48,744 nt of DNA, taken from positions 73,340 to 122,083 of the forward strand of contig NZ_BMTO01000014.1 of the NCBI RefSeq assembly GCF_014649715.1, given 5' to 3'. Every line of letters begins with the position of its first letter. The first letter of the stretch is position 1. Both the position numbers and the translations under genes were made by a program. This document shows positions 31,063 to 40,102 of the stretch, in pieces. Under the pieces are notes generated by a model. The model saw only the letters and a list, made by a program, of their open reading frames with translations. It was not told the DNA's origin and made no database searches. The stretch comes from Streptomyces lateritius. GTDB taxonomy: Bacteria; Actinomycetota; Actinomycetes; Streptomycetales; Streptomycetaceae.

Positions 31063-31236
31063 CTACCGGCCGGCCTCCCACTCCGCCGCAACCCATCGCT
31101 CCGCGAGGGCCCTCACGGCCGGGTACCTCTCAAGGAGCTCCTCGTCGGTCAGGCCCATCTCTGAGGAGCGCACCGCGGTTCGTGCCTCGGACCCATCCGA
31201 CAGGGGGAGGGAACGCGTGTGGAGTTCGCCGCTCAT
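31063..31236 (-). CDS. Small hypothetical protein (57 aa)
   Basis: A 57-residue ORF starting at ATG 31236 just after GGAGGACTGG, an excellent ribosome site. It is hydrophilic and ends with a well-formed helix, MGLTDEELLERYPAVRALAERWVAAEWEAGR positions 27-57. No transmembrane segment or known motif. The ribosome site and helical pattern support expression; the surroundings are full of gene fragments, so it could also be part of a broken gene. Confidence 0.5.
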   Translation of the reverse strand: MSGELHTRSLPLSDGSEARTAVRSSEMGLTDEELLERYPAVRALAERWVAAEWEAGR

Positions 31237-32372
31237 CCAGTCCTCCATCCGTCCCGGAACATGCGCCTGGCCTCCCGTGGGGAGCCGGGAGGCGGCGCGG
31301 CCCCGCCCGCTCGGGGCAGGCGGGGCCGGTGCGATCCCTCTCCGGGGGTGGAATGCGTGGACCGCGTGCGCACAGACTGCCACCCGCGGCACCGTCGCAA
31401 CAGGGTCGTGCACGAAAGAACCGCCGGCATATGCAGACCGAGTGTTCCGGCCAGCCCGGGGCGACGCTGTTCCGGCGCGACACCTGGTGGCCGGACCTGA
31501 GAACCGGCTCACTAGGAGGACTGACCCAGAGGGCGGCGCGGCCGTCCGGCTGCGCCCCCTGAGTCTCTGAAGTCTCCCCGGGCGGCCAAGGGCTGAGCCG
31601 GCCGGAGGTTGGGCGTTGCCGTGCACTGGCTGTGCGGAGTCCCGCCGTCCTCGGCGGATGTGGCACGTCTGCCTACCTCTGCCTACGGCGGCCGCCCGTA
31701 CCTGGACTACAAGTACATCCGCAGAGACGCCCTTCACCTTCCGGGAGACGTCGGCGAGGGCCGCCTCGTAGCAGAGGGCGTTGAACGTCCCCGCCGGGTC
31801 GACCGGCTCGACCGGGCCGCCGTCCGCCGTCCTTCTGCTTGATCTGGTAGCGCTCGCCGCCCAGGGAGTGCCGTGCACCGCGCCAGCCGGATGCGGCGCG
31901 TCGAGCAGGCCGTTTGTCGCTACTTCACGGGGGAGCCGTACCCGGGCCGGGTCGCGGGCGTCACGGCCGCCGACTACCACCACAGGCGGTGCCCGTGGTC
32001 GTCACCGAGCTGGAGCGGATCGCCGCCGATCCGGCCGGGGCGCCGCCGCGGGGGAGGCGCAGCGCCCCGCGTGCACGCGCTGCGGAGCGAGGTTCACCGA
32101 CGAACGCCGACAGCAGCTCCAGCGGCAATCGAGCGGCGCGTCTTCCGCAACCCGAGGGACTGGTCAACCGAGGAACTCTTCGAGGACCTGGCCCCTTCGA
32201 GGCGGCCGGGGACGCTGGATTCACCCGGGTTCCTCGAAGGGATCGTCTTCGTCTCCTGGGGTCAGGCGACGGCGTGGCGCAGGAGTGTTTCGGAGGTGTC
32301 CAGGAAGCGGTCGTTGTAGTTCGTGCCGAGTCCAGCGGTCGGCAGGATCACCTGGGCTTTGTTGTTGGGCCA
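31237..32372. other. Decayed region with gene fragments
   Basis: No intact gene. Protein-like pieces lie in different frames: on the minus strand near 31700-31860 ERYQIKQKDG, PVEPVDPAGTFNALCYEAAL and SRKVKGVSADVLVVQ; on the plus strand near 31900-32030 YFTGEPYPGRVAGVTAADYH and VVVTELERIAADPAG; and at the right end on the minus strand the tail ILPTAGLGTNYNDRFLDTSE ending at a stop at 32262. I do not recognise their parent proteins. Confidence 0.5.
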
Positions 32373-32723
32373 CAGCGCCAGATCGACCTGGTCCGGCTGC
32401 TCGGCTCCGACGCGGCCACCATGACCCGCACCATCAAGCGGCTCGAACACGCCGGCTTCGTTCGCCGCCGCCCCAGCCCCACCGACAAGCGGGCAACCAT
32501 CATCGAGCCCACCGAGGCCAGTCTCGCCCTGCGCCACCAGGTCGACGAGGTCTGGGCGGAGCTGGAGGAATGTACCGCCGGGCAACTGCCTGAGGAGCGG
32601 CAGGCCGAGGCTGTCCAGATCCTGGAGCAGATCGAGGCGAGCCTGTCCCTTGCCGCGACCCGGCACGCGCAGGAAACCGGCGGCCCTACCGCACCACCCG
32701 AGGGGCAGGCCGGCCACATGTAG
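32373..32723 (+). pseudogene. MarR-family regulator, N-terminus missing
   Basis: The plus frame reads QRQIDLVRLLGSDAATMTR, then TIKRLEHAGFVRRRPSPTDKR, TIIEPTEASLALRHQVDEVW and a C-terminal helix. This is the recognition helix, wing (DxR) and dimer helix of a MarR protein, in order and without stops. The first 40 or so residues of the domain are absent; the upstream bases instead encode the tail of an unrelated minus-strand ORF. It is a truncation created by a junction near 32350. Confidence 0.65.
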
Positions 32724-33364
32724 CCGACCTCGCCCCGGGCGGCTCGCCAGGTCGTGGGCAACGTTCTTGACGGGGAATCGGTTCACCATCTGGAATCTCC
32801 GGTGACAAGCGACGGAGGACGGTCGGCGATGCCCGACGGGTGGACGACAGGTCGAAACCTCGTTTCCCCACAGGCGAAGGTCAGCTCGGGTGAGGTCGTG
32901 CTGACAGCGGGATCTACGAGTGTGACTGCGGCGGAGAGCACCACTGGAGCACCGATGTGAGGAGGCACCGCTTCCCGTCGCTGCCGTCGGGCTGTTCGGT
33001 TCGGGACGCTGCAGACGCCGAGGCATCCCGAGACCCACCTCGGCTGACCCGGGCCGAGGCACGCCGGGGTGCTCCTGGGTGTCAGGTTCACCTCCGCTCG
33101 CGCGGAGAGGACGGGGAACGCCCGCTGCGTGAGGTTCTCGAAGCCGGCTCACCTCCGCTCGCGCCGAGGGGACCGCTTTACCGGCTGCGCGGGAAGGCCG
33201 CCGGTCTGGAACGGGCCGCCGGCCCCGGGCGGGGCTGCGCTCGCGGGTGGAGGGGGCGGCGTGGATGGGGATCTTCGATTTTGGCTCTGGCCGCAGTTTC
33301 GTGAGCGGCCGTTCTTGGCGGGGCTGCCTGCGAGGCCAGCACGAGCGGACTGGATACTTGCCTG
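32724..33364. other. No confident gene
   Basis: About 640 bases with only unsupported ORFs. It contains the short direct repeat at 33088-33164. The stretch closes a 2.6-kb interval of remnants. Confidence 0.45.
33088..33164. repeat. 16-bp direct repeat pair
   Basis: TCACCTCCGCTCGCGC occurs at 33088-33103 and again at 33149-33164, 61 bases apart, with similar flanks (GAGAGGAC and GAGGGGAC a few bases later). It may be a small tandem duplication; no function is apparent. Confidence 0.6.
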
Positions 33365-34000
33365 ATGGAGGTCTCAAGGGGTTCCTGGGTCAACACCACG
33401 CACGATTGGTCCAGCGTCATCGATCTCGACCACCTGGCATCTATCCGACAAACTCCGGAGAAGTTCGCGCCAGGTGGCCCGTGGCATCTTCTTCTTGAGG
33501 TGCTTGCATACGCCGCTGACGAAGCATCCGGCAGGGGTGGTGGACGCTGTCTCGTCACCCTCTATCCGGATGGCTCCTTGTCCGTGGAGGATGACGGGCG
33601 AGGCACCGATACCCGTACAGACGAGCACGGCCAGATCGTCAAGAAGCCGGTCATGGCATCAAAGGATCTTCGGTTCTTCGACCTTCCGGAAGCGGAACTG
33701 CTTCAGGACGGCCATCCGCGTCGGGGCATGTCTGTGGTTGCCGCGCTCAGTGAATGGCTCGTCCATACCAACCGCCGGCTCAATGGGGCCTGGACCCAAC
33801 GCTACGAGCGCGGCATTCCGGCTACTGACCTGGAGCCTGTCGAGCCCGACGGCACCACCGGGACACTCGTCCACTTCAGACCGAGCGACTCACTGCCTTC
33901 GCTTGGGGTGCCGGTGGAGGGCCAGTTGAAGCGTCTGGCCATGATGTGGCCGCATCTGGAAGTTCGGGTGGATGACCGAAGCAATACCGCGGTGTCGTGA
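33365..34000 (+). CDS. Stand-alone GyrB/TopoVI-like GHKL ATPase domain protein
   Basis: A 211-residue protein that follows the N-terminal ATPase part of DNA gyrase B: IRQTPEKFAPGGPWHLLLEVLAYAADEA (Bergerat N-box, E and D), LVTLYPDGSLSVEDDGRGTDT (G1 box DxGRG), GMSVVAALSEWLVHTNRR (where GyrB has GLHGVGxSVVNALS), ERGIP, and TGTLVHFRPSD (GTTVTFxPD). The glycine-rich ATP lid is shortened (HPRRGMSVV). The transducer, TOPRIM and tail domains of GyrB are absent, so it cannot be a topoisomerase subunit. It may bind ATP as a regulatory protein. ATG 33365 has no strong ribosome site. Confidence 0.75.
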   Translation: MEVSRGSWVNTTHDWSSVIDLDHLASIRQTPEKFAPGGPWHLLLEVLAYAADEASGRGGGRCLVTLYPDGSLSVEDDGRGTDTRTDEHGQIVKKPVMASKDLRFFDLPEAELLQDGHPRRGMSVVAALSEWLVHTNRRLNGAWTQRYERGIPATDLEPVEPDGTTGTLVHFRPSDSLPSLGVPVEGQLKRLAMMWPHLEVRVDDRSNTAVS

Positions 34001-34012
34001 GGCGGTGTGCGG

Positions 34013-34555
34013 TTATCGGGTGGACGAACGGGAGCCCGTGCCACCGGGCTTCGGCGGAACCCAGGTGGGCTTGGCCGAGGCTTCGGACGGGTCGGGTTCG
34101 TTCATCGTGACGGCCCAGGCGTCGTCCTCGCCGACGCGCGCCTCGATCTCCTTGACCTGGCCGGTGGTGGCGAAGTACAGCACCACCACCTGCCGGGTGG
34201 AGCCTTCGTCGTAGAAGTCGGCCGTCACCTCGCCCTTGGCCGCTGCGCCGAATGCCTTGACCCAGTTGCCTGCCGTCGGCTCCGCGGCGTCGCCCTTGTC
34301 CGCGGCGAGCGCCGCCAGCGCTTCGGCGTCGCCGTCGGCGAGCCGCCACACCGTCTTCTGCACCACTTCGAGGCTGTCCCGGGAGGGGTAGCCCACGACT
34401 CGCAGCGGCTCGTGGGCGGCGTAGTCGCCGCCGTACGAGAGCGACTCGTCCGAGTCCGGCGAGCAGGCCGCAAGGGCCCCGCCGGCGAGCACGGCGAGCG
34501 CGGTGGTCGCGTCGGCCGTAGCCGGCTTGGAGAGCCTGGTCCTCTTCAGCGGCAT
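34013..34555 (-). CDS. Putative lipoprotein
   Basis: A 180-residue exported protein. The basic N-terminus (KRTRLSK) is followed by a hydrophobic stretch and the lipobox LAAC (28-31), after which the mature protein is acidic: DSDESLSYGGDYAAHEPLRVVGYPSR, a helical ADGDAEALAALAADKGD and strands VTADFYDEGSTRQVVVLYF. The C-terminal 25 residues are Pro/Gly/Ser-rich. ATG 34555 follows GAGGAAC. It is probably anchored to the outer face of the membrane; function unknown. Confidence 0.75.
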   Translation of the reverse strand: MPLKRTRLSKPATADATTALAVLAGGALAACSPDSDESLSYGGDYAAHEPLRVVGYPSRDSLEVVQKTVWRLADGDAEALAALAADKGDAAEPTAGNWVKAFGAAAKGEVTADFYDEGSTRQVVVLYFATTGQVKEIEARVGEDDAWAVTMNEPDPSEASAKPTWVPPKPGGTGSRSSTR

Positions 34556-34557
34556 GC

Positions 34558-34992
34558 TCAGTTCCTCGACTTCGGGCGGAGGATGATGAACCGCTCGATG
34601 TGGTTGGCCTTGCGGCGGTACCGGTTGATGTCAGCGGCGAGGCCGGCTCGGCCCACCCCTCCGTGCTGGAGGAGCTGGACCCCGTGCCGGTCGCCGGAGG
34701 GCAATGGCGACGCGGTTGTACAAGGCCATGCGCGGGCGGCGAGCAACCCGCCATCCGGATAGGCTGCGTAGCGCCAGGCCTCTCCCGTGCGCAGGACGTA
34801 GAGGATGGCGTTCAGCGCGACCCGGCCGGGCACCGGCAGTCGTCCGGGGTAGCGATGACGCAGTACAGGCCGTGCCGGCAGCAGCGTGGCCACGCGTACC
34901 CAGAGGCCCGTCAGAAACAAGATCGACAGACATCCTGCAGACACCCGGCTACGCCGTCGCTCGTCTGTTGGTGGCCAGACGAAATCCCCCAT
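34558..34992 (-). pseudogene. IS5-like transposase N-terminal remnant
   Basis: The minus-strand ORF reads GLWVRVATLLPARPVLRHRYPGR then PVPGRVALNAILYVLRTGEAWR, the DUF4096 start of IS5-type transposases (xLWxRIExLLP... R...LNGILYVLRTG). After about 70 residues the similarity ends, and the rest (GVGRAGLAADINRYRRKANH) does not contain the DDE residues. It ends just upstream of the lipoprotein gene. No terminal repeats were found. Confidence 0.6.
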
Positions 34993-35031
34993 GGGCGGCC
35001 AGTCAGCGGGGAACCAGCTGGCCGCAGACGG

Positions 35032-36063
35032 TCACTCAGTGTTGACGCTCATTGGGCAGGCGGGCCGCGTCCGCACCCAGTACGAACGGGCCGCGATGCT
35101 CAGGGCGATACCGTAAACAGCGAAGGCGACCATCCCGATCCAGCCGACCAGCAGCGCGTCGCCCGAGGAGTGGAAGTCGCCGCGCCGCATCGTCACCACA
35201 TCGGCCGTGGCCAGGGCCAAGTACCCGACCCCCACAACGCCGTACGGGGCGAGCGTGGCAGCGCCGAGCAGAGCCGGGGCGAGCGGGAGCCAGCGCGGCA
35301 CCCGTCGGCCGCGAAGAAGCAGCGTCCAGCGCGGGAAGATTTGCCCCCACGGGCGGACCAGGCCCCAGAGAAGGAAGATGCCGAGCGCGGCCAGTAGCGC
35401 GGTGGGGTCCAGGCCCCAGGACTCCAGCGTGAGGAAGATCCCGGAGGCGCCGTTCCGCTCCGAGACCGCGAGCAGCTCCTCGCCGGTGATCCCCGCGAAC
35501 GTGCCGCCGGACGCCCAGACCAGCTTCATCGCCGCATATGGGAGAAAGGTCAACGTCCCTGCCCAGGCGGCGAGTTGGACGAGCTGCGGTGCAGCGGACG
35601 GTGCTCGTACGGCAGTACCGGCGGACCGGCGGTCGGACCGGGCCGTGGCCGCGAGCAGGACCGCCCCGACGGCCGCGAGGGCCTTGTTCGCAGCGGAGGC
35701 CCGGCTGTCCACTCCCTGACCGAGCATCAACGTGATCACATCCATCAGCAGGCTGAACGCGGTGATCCCGGCCAGCCCACAGGCCACCCAGAGCAGCACT
35801 CGGAGCCCTGGTTTCAGCCCATACCGCACCACCCCTCCGCTGGCCAACGTGGCCAGCGCACCCACCGCCATGACCGCCCACCCCAACCCGGAGGTCCCTG
35901 AGCCACCGCCGTGGTAGGGCAAGGAGGTCCCTCTCAGTGCGCACACCAGGCCGAAGCCGGCGTACAACACCGCCCACAGCATCGTCGCCCAGGCCACCCG
36001 GCGGGGCCATCGCTGCCAACAGGCGCTCCAGAGCGCCTTCATCATCCGTTCAGCACTGGTCAT
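35032..36063 (-). CDS. Polytopic membrane protein of unknown function
   Basis: A 343-residue protein with about eight hydrophobic segments (roughly 24-42, 59-77, 86-110, 127-140, 165-184, 217-236, 255-284, 304-328). Charged loops include RSDRRSAGTAVR and TMRRGDFHSSGD. No known motif. The ribosome site at ATG 36063 is weak. Proteins like this are often encoded beside sigma or PadR-type regulators in Streptomyces; here the upstream DNA holds only an HxlR fragment, so a partner may have been lost. Confidence 0.75.
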   Translation of the reverse strand: MTSAERMMKALWSACWQRWPRRVAWATMLWAVLYAGFGLVCALRGTSLPYHGGGSGTSGLGWAVMAVGALATLASGGVVRYGLKPGLRVLLWVACGLAGITAFSLLMDVITLMLGQGVDSRASAANKALAAVGAVLLAATARSDRRSAGTAVRAPSAAPQLVQLAAWAGTLTFLPYAAMKLVWASGGTFAGITGEELLAVSERNGASGIFLTLESWGLDPTALLAALGIFLLWGLVRPWGQIFPRWTLLLRGRRVPRWLPLAPALLGAATLAPYGVVGVGYLALATADVVTMRRGDFHSSGDALLVGWIGMVAFAVYGIALSIAARSYWVRTRPACPMSVNTE

Positions 36064-36422
36064 GTTCTGAACGTCGCACCGGTCGCGGCGGGGTGGCGTC
36101 GGCCGCCGGAACGATCTCCCTCCCCCTCCGGGTGAGTGACCTCTGATACCAAGGTACGAGTTACGGATCGTGAGATCTCACTTGGCCGTCCGTGGGGAAT
36201 CTGGACTGGCCGCTGTCATTCGTCAAAACCTCATTCTGAAACGACCAGCATGGGGGGAGCGGGATTCGTGCCCGACGAGCGGCAGGACGACCTGCAACAG
36301 GTCCTAGGCGGCGGGGCCGCCGGTGTCGGCGTGGCGTGCGGCGACAGCGGCGGTGGCGCCTGCGAGGAGGTCGGCGAGCTGGATGGACGGATACTGCTCG
36401 GAGGCAGGGGGAGGGTGGTGTG

Positions 36423-36524
36423 CCCGGCGGACCCCCGCGGCTCGAGTACGCCCTCACCGAGGCGGGCGAGGCCCTGCGGGTGACGATCGACCGACTGGGC
36501 GACTGGACCACCGACAGAGGTAGG
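36423..36524 (+). pseudogene. HxlR-family regulator fragment
   Basis: The plus frame reads PGGPPRLEYALTEAGEALRV then TIDRLGDWTTDRG. This is the wing and last helix of HxlR regulators (VPPRVEYxLTxxGxxLxPVIDxLGxW). The DNA-binding helices that should precede it are not readable in any frame, and the frame continues into unrelated sequence. Only about 34 residues remain. The 360 bases between it and the membrane-protein start show no other gene. Confidence 0.6.
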
Positions 36525-36701
36525 TTGAGCCCGGAAGTGGCGAGCGAGGAGCGCCGGCTCGACTCGGCGGGCTTGTCCAGCCGAGACGCGCCACCGCGTC
36601 GAATCGGCGCACCCGGAGCCGTACGGAGCCTGCCTGGGTCCGAGCGGGTGCGGGTTGTGTGTGTGGGCGACCAGGTCGGCCAAGTTCCCACGGGCGCTGT
36701 T

Positions 36702-37109
36702 TCAGCTCTCCTCCGGAAAGGCGTCGGCGCGCACGTGGGGCATGGGACTGCTGTACACCCGGTACAGATCGCCGGAAGCGAGCGGTGTCGGGGTGATGTG
36801 CACGGCGAGAGGCCCCGCCCACTCATAGCCCTTCTGCAGTCCGTGGCGTGCGAGGCTGTCGGTCAGTACCTCTCCCACGTCACCGCAGCCGTGGCGCACC
36901 AGCTCCGCGTACACCCCCGTGTCCAGCTCCACCTCATAGGCGTTCGGGACGACCACCCGGCTCTTGCTGCACACCACGGCGTGACGATCGCACTCGTGGT
37001 GCAGCGCGTCGAGCAGCTCGACGGGCTGACGAAGGTGGACCTTTTCGAGGAGAGTCCTCTGCCACCGCTCCAGGGCTCGTTCCCAACGTGTCAGCGTTTC
37101 CCATGCCAT
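36702..37109 (-). CDS. DUF3662 (FhaA N-terminal) domain protein without FHA domain
   Basis: A 135-residue protein matching the DUF3662 domain at the start of FhaA-type proteins: WETLTRWERALERWQRTLLEKVHLRQPVELLDALHHECDRHAVVCSKSRVVVPNAYEVELDTGVYAEL, then LTDSLARHGLQKGYEWAGPLAVHIT and YRVYSSP. In FhaA this domain is followed by a linker and a phosphothreonine-binding FHA domain, tied to cell-wall signalling by Ser/Thr kinases. Here the protein stops after the first domain. ATG 37109 is the chosen start; the open frame continues upstream without similarity. It may be a natural single-domain paralogue or a truncated gene. Confidence 0.72.
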   Translation of the reverse strand: MAWETLTRWERALERWQRTLLEKVHLRQPVELLDALHHECDRHAVVCSKSRVVVPNAYEVELDTGVYAELVRHGCGDVGEVLTDSLARHGLQKGYEWAGPLAVHITPTPLASGDLYRVYSSPMPHVRADAFPEES

Positions 37110-37141
37110 ACCTATGACCGTCCCCGCGCGACCGCGACCCG

Positions 37142-37288
37142 TTACCGGCGCCCACGCAGCCGCCCGAGCAGCTTGCGCGCCTGCGCGCGCTTGCGCGGGT
37201 CGGCGGCGGCACGCCGGGCCGATGCGACCGTTCGCTGTCCCTGCGGGGTGCGGGCGTACTCCTTGAGACGCGTGATCAATCCGGACAT
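37142..37288 (-). CDS. Small basic protein (48 aa)
   Basis: A 48-residue very basic protein (MSGLITRLKEYARTPQG then an Arg/Ala/Lys-rich helix ending LLGRLRGRR). ATG 37288 follows GAGGAGGACAGC, a strong ribosome site. Short proteins of this type recur in Streptomyces genomes; binding to nucleic acid or ribosome is possible from charge alone. It lies 32 bases upstream of the DUF3662 gene and may be in the same transcript. Confidence 0.65.
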   Translation of the reverse strand: MSGLITRLKEYARTPQGQRTVASARRAAADPRKRAQARKLLGRLRGRR

Positions 37289-37930
37289 GCTGTCCTCCTC
37301 GAGCCGTGTGTACGGACCGCCTACCCGGCCGCGTCGCAACGATGCCAGGCGCACTCGACACCCGTAGTGCGCACCGCCGCGTCACATGGGGCGGCGTGCC
37401 GCGTCGGAGAGGTCTGCCCGCCTTGGGGTACTCGATGCCTGCGTCGCCGGCCCACCGACCCGGGGGCGCCGTACCGGACGGGGGCGGGGGCGAGGACGTC
37501 CGGGCCGCCTCCGTCGGCCGGCGGCCGTCAGCCACTGGATCAACCAGCCCCCGCACCCGTCTGTCCGTCATGGACGTCATCCGGCTGGACAGCCCTCGCT
37601 CGATTCCGCCGGTGTGCGGGCGGTGACGGGGGTGGAGGCGGGAGCAGTGGAGGATACCGTTGCCACGGTTCGGGCTCTCACTCATCGCGCGGAGGGGGCC
37701 GGCGCTGGGCCCGGCCTGGCCCTCGACCAACTCCTCACACCATGGGGCCGACCGCTGGACCGAAGCCGTTGGCGGCGCGGGGGCCGGAGAATCTAGCATC
37801 TGACACCGCACCCTCCACAGGAGCGCTCTCGTGGGCGGTACCCTCCGGTTTCCGGCCTGACCCGGGTGGGTGTGATGTGAAGGTCCGGGGGTAGATGGGC
37901 CGCATGGGCACAAGGGCGGGGTGGGTCGGT
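37289..37930. other. No confident gene
   Basis: About 640 bases with overlapping GC-rich frames but no ribosome site or recognisable product. Regulatory DNA for the divergent small protein and ATPase genes should lie here; I see no clear promoter. Confidence 0.45.
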
Positions 37931-38407
37931 ATGGATCAGACGGCGGATGGTGAGGATCGGCAGTCACCGCTGATGAGGAACGACATCTCGGCGACGGGGG
38001 CGTTCGAAGGCAGCGAGGACATCGCCGTCGCCCGTGATCTGGCCCGTAGCTTTCTCACCGATGTGCAGGCCGTCTACGGGCTGCCGGTGTCCGGGCGGGC
38101 GATGGGCATGGTCGAGCTCGTGGTCAGCGAGCTGGTGACCAACGCCCGGAAGTACGCACCCGGGCCGTGCCTGCTGACGCTGAGCATCAGCGGCGGCACT
38201 GTTGAGGTGACCGTGTGGGACAGCAACCCGACGCCGCCCGCGATCCTGGCGCCCGACCCGGCCCGGATCGGCCAGCACGGCTTGGAGATCGTCATGGCGG
38301 TCGGTCAGAGCTTTGCGGTCCACCGCGAGCCCGTGGGTAAACGGATCACCACGGCCATCATGCTGGCCGACGATCCGGGCGGGGACATCACCGGCCGCCA
38401 GCTGTGA
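37931..38407 (+). CDS. RsbW-like ATP-binding (anti-sigma/HATPase) protein
   Basis: A 158-residue single-domain HATPase of the anti-sigma kinase type, very numerous in Streptomyces. N-box VELVVSELVTNARKYAPG (the E and N bind Mg-ATP), G1-like VTVWDSNPTPP, and G2-like GQHGLEIVMAVGQSFAVHREPVGKRITTAI. In this family they bind sigma factors or anti-anti-sigma proteins. The segment is preceded by VARDLARSFL. Translation may start at ATG 37931 or upstream at 37895; the latter has GGGGG nearby. Confidence 0.85.
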   Translation: MDQTADGEDRQSPLMRNDISATGAFEGSEDIAVARDLARSFLTDVQAVYGLPVSGRAMGMVELVVSELVTNARKYAPGPCLLTLSISGGTVEVTVWDSNPTPPAILAPDPARIGQHGLEIVMAVGQSFAVHREPVGKRITTAIMLADDPGGDITGRQL

Positions 38408-38514
38408 GGTCCACAAGTGCGCCCGTCGCCTGGTGGCTGTCGTCCGCTGGGAGCAGTCCGGCGTTGTAGCCAGGCGGGAAGCCGTGGGGCGGGAGGACGG
38501 CCCTGAACAGTCAT

Positions 38515-38665
38515 GGGTGGCGGAGATGAGCGCCAAGGAAGTGCGGGCTTCCGACAGCGCGGAGATCCGGTCGTTCAGACCCTGCAGGTGTTCTTGAAGG
38601 GTCTCCGACGTGCATCCGGCGACTGTGCCGTCCCGGCGAACGTACGGCAGCGGGTCTCGGATCAC
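38515..38665 (-). pseudogene. MerR-family regulator C-terminal fragment
   Basis: The minus frame reads VIRDPLPYVRRDGTVAGC then TSETLQEHLQGLNDRISALSEARTSLALISA. This resembles the effector-side coiled coil of MerR-type regulators (D.LPY.R.DGTVAGC...L..HL..L..R...L...R..L). No DNA-binding domain precedes it. The remaining DNA from 38408 to 39020 shows no other gene. Confidence 0.4.
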
Positions 38666-39020
38666 CCGAGTCGGCGGCCCGGACCTCCTGCTGCTCGAAC
38701 ATTCAAACATCGCCAGTCAGGCCCGCCCTTTCCTCAGACGGACTAGGCTCGACCCCGGCCTGTGCCGGAATGGAGCGCGCGGGACAGGCCGCCGTCCCCG
38801 TGACGGGACGCAGTACGGCAGGGGCCGCCTCCGCGCACCGGAGACCTTACGGCCGAGCGCCAGCCGGCAATGGCTCATCGCGTCAGTTCACGCCAATTGA
38901 CGGCGGCGGCGTTGCCGCTGGCCACGCTGCTGGACCTCCCCCGTAGCCCGCACGCAACCGGACCGTCCCGCCGGTCTCGGGGCGGTGCATGGGACGGGCG
39001 TGAGTGGAAAGCCGCCGGGT

Positions 39021-40061
39021 ATGACACGTACACCGAAACCAGAGCACGGGGACGACCGCCAGCCCACGGCGGGCGCGCCCGGGAGCGTGGGTCCCGATGA
39101 GCAGGTCGAGGAGCGGGCTCCGGATCAACTTACCGAGATGCCGAAACGATCATGGATGGCGGTGCTGCGGGGCACGTTGAAGGAGTTCAAGGACGATGAG
39201 CTCACCGACCGGGCCGCGGCGCTGACGTACTACGGCGTGCTGGCTCTCTTCCCGGCCCTTTTGGTGCTGGTGTCGCTGCTCGGCATCGCGGGCGAGTCTG
39301 CGACCAAGCAGGTCCTGGACAACCTTCAGAAGCTCACACCTGGCTCGGCCCGCGATGTGATCAGCAACGCGGTCCAGCAGCTCCAGGGCAACGCAGGCAT
39401 CGGCTCGCTCCTGGCCGTCGTGGGCCTGGCCGTCGCGATCTGGTCGGCCTCCGGATACATCGCCGCGTTCATCCGTACCTCCAACGCCGTCTACGACATG
39501 CCCGAGGGCCGCCCGGTGTGGAAGGTCCTGCCACTGCGGCTGGCGCTGACCGTCACACTGATGATCCTGGCCGTGGTCAGCGCCCTGATCGTCGTCTTCA
39601 CCGGCGGCCTGGCCCGCCAGGCGGGCGCCGCCCTCGGCATCGGTGACAGCGCTCTGACGGTGTGGTCGATCGCGAAGTGGCCCGTCCTGATCCTGCTCGT
39701 CACGATCATGATCGCGATCCTGTACTGGGCAGCTCCCAACGCCAAGGGCCGCGGTTTCAAGTGGGTCACCCCCGGCAGCTTCCTGGCGCTGGTGATCTGG
39801 ATGATCGCCTCGGCCGGCTTCGCGTTCTACGTCGCGAACTTCGGCTCGTACAACAAGACGTACGGCACCTTGGCGGGCGTCATCATCTTCCTGGTGTGGC
39901 TGTGGATCACCAACCTGGCCATTCTCCTCGGCCTGGAGTTCGACGCCGAGATGTCCCGGCAGCGCGCGGTCGCCGGCGGGCACCCGGAGGATGAGGAGCC
40001 CTACGTCGAGCCCCGGGACACCCGTGGGTGGAGTGATGAGGACCGCCGCCGCCTGGAGTGA
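39021..40061 (+). CDS. YihY/BrkB-family inner-membrane protein
   Basis: A 346-residue membrane protein of the YihY/virulence factor BrkB family. After a polar N-terminus of about 50 residues come LTDRAAALTYYGVLALFPALLVLVSLLG (family signature), SGYIAAFIRTSNAVYDMPEGRPVWK, and six or seven helices ending FVANFGSYNKTYGTLAG and IIFLVWLWITNLAILLGLEFDAEM. The C-terminus is acidic. Its function is not firmly known; some members are described as envelope-related transporters. ATG 39021 is preferred. The PAP2 gene follows, with its earliest possible start overlapping this stop. Confidence 0.9.
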   Translation: MTRTPKPEHGDDRQPTAGAPGSVGPDEQVEERAPDQLTEMPKRSWMAVLRGTLKEFKDDELTDRAAALTYYGVLALFPALLVLVSLLGIAGESATKQVLDNLQKLTPGSARDVISNAVQQLQGNAGIGSLLAVVGLAVAIWSASGYIAAFIRTSNAVYDMPEGRPVWKVLPLRLALTVTLMILAVVSALIVVFTGGLARQAGAALGIGDSALTVWSIAKWPVLILLVTIMIAILYWAAPNAKGRGFKWVTPGSFLALVIWMIASAGFAFYVANFGSYNKTYGTLAGVIIFLVWLWITNLAILLGLEFDAEMSRQRAVAGGHPEDEEPYVEPRDTRGWSDEDRRRLE

Positions 40062-40102
40062 GCAGCGCGTGGAACAGCTGCTGGCGGGGAAGCGGCGAAA
40101 GC

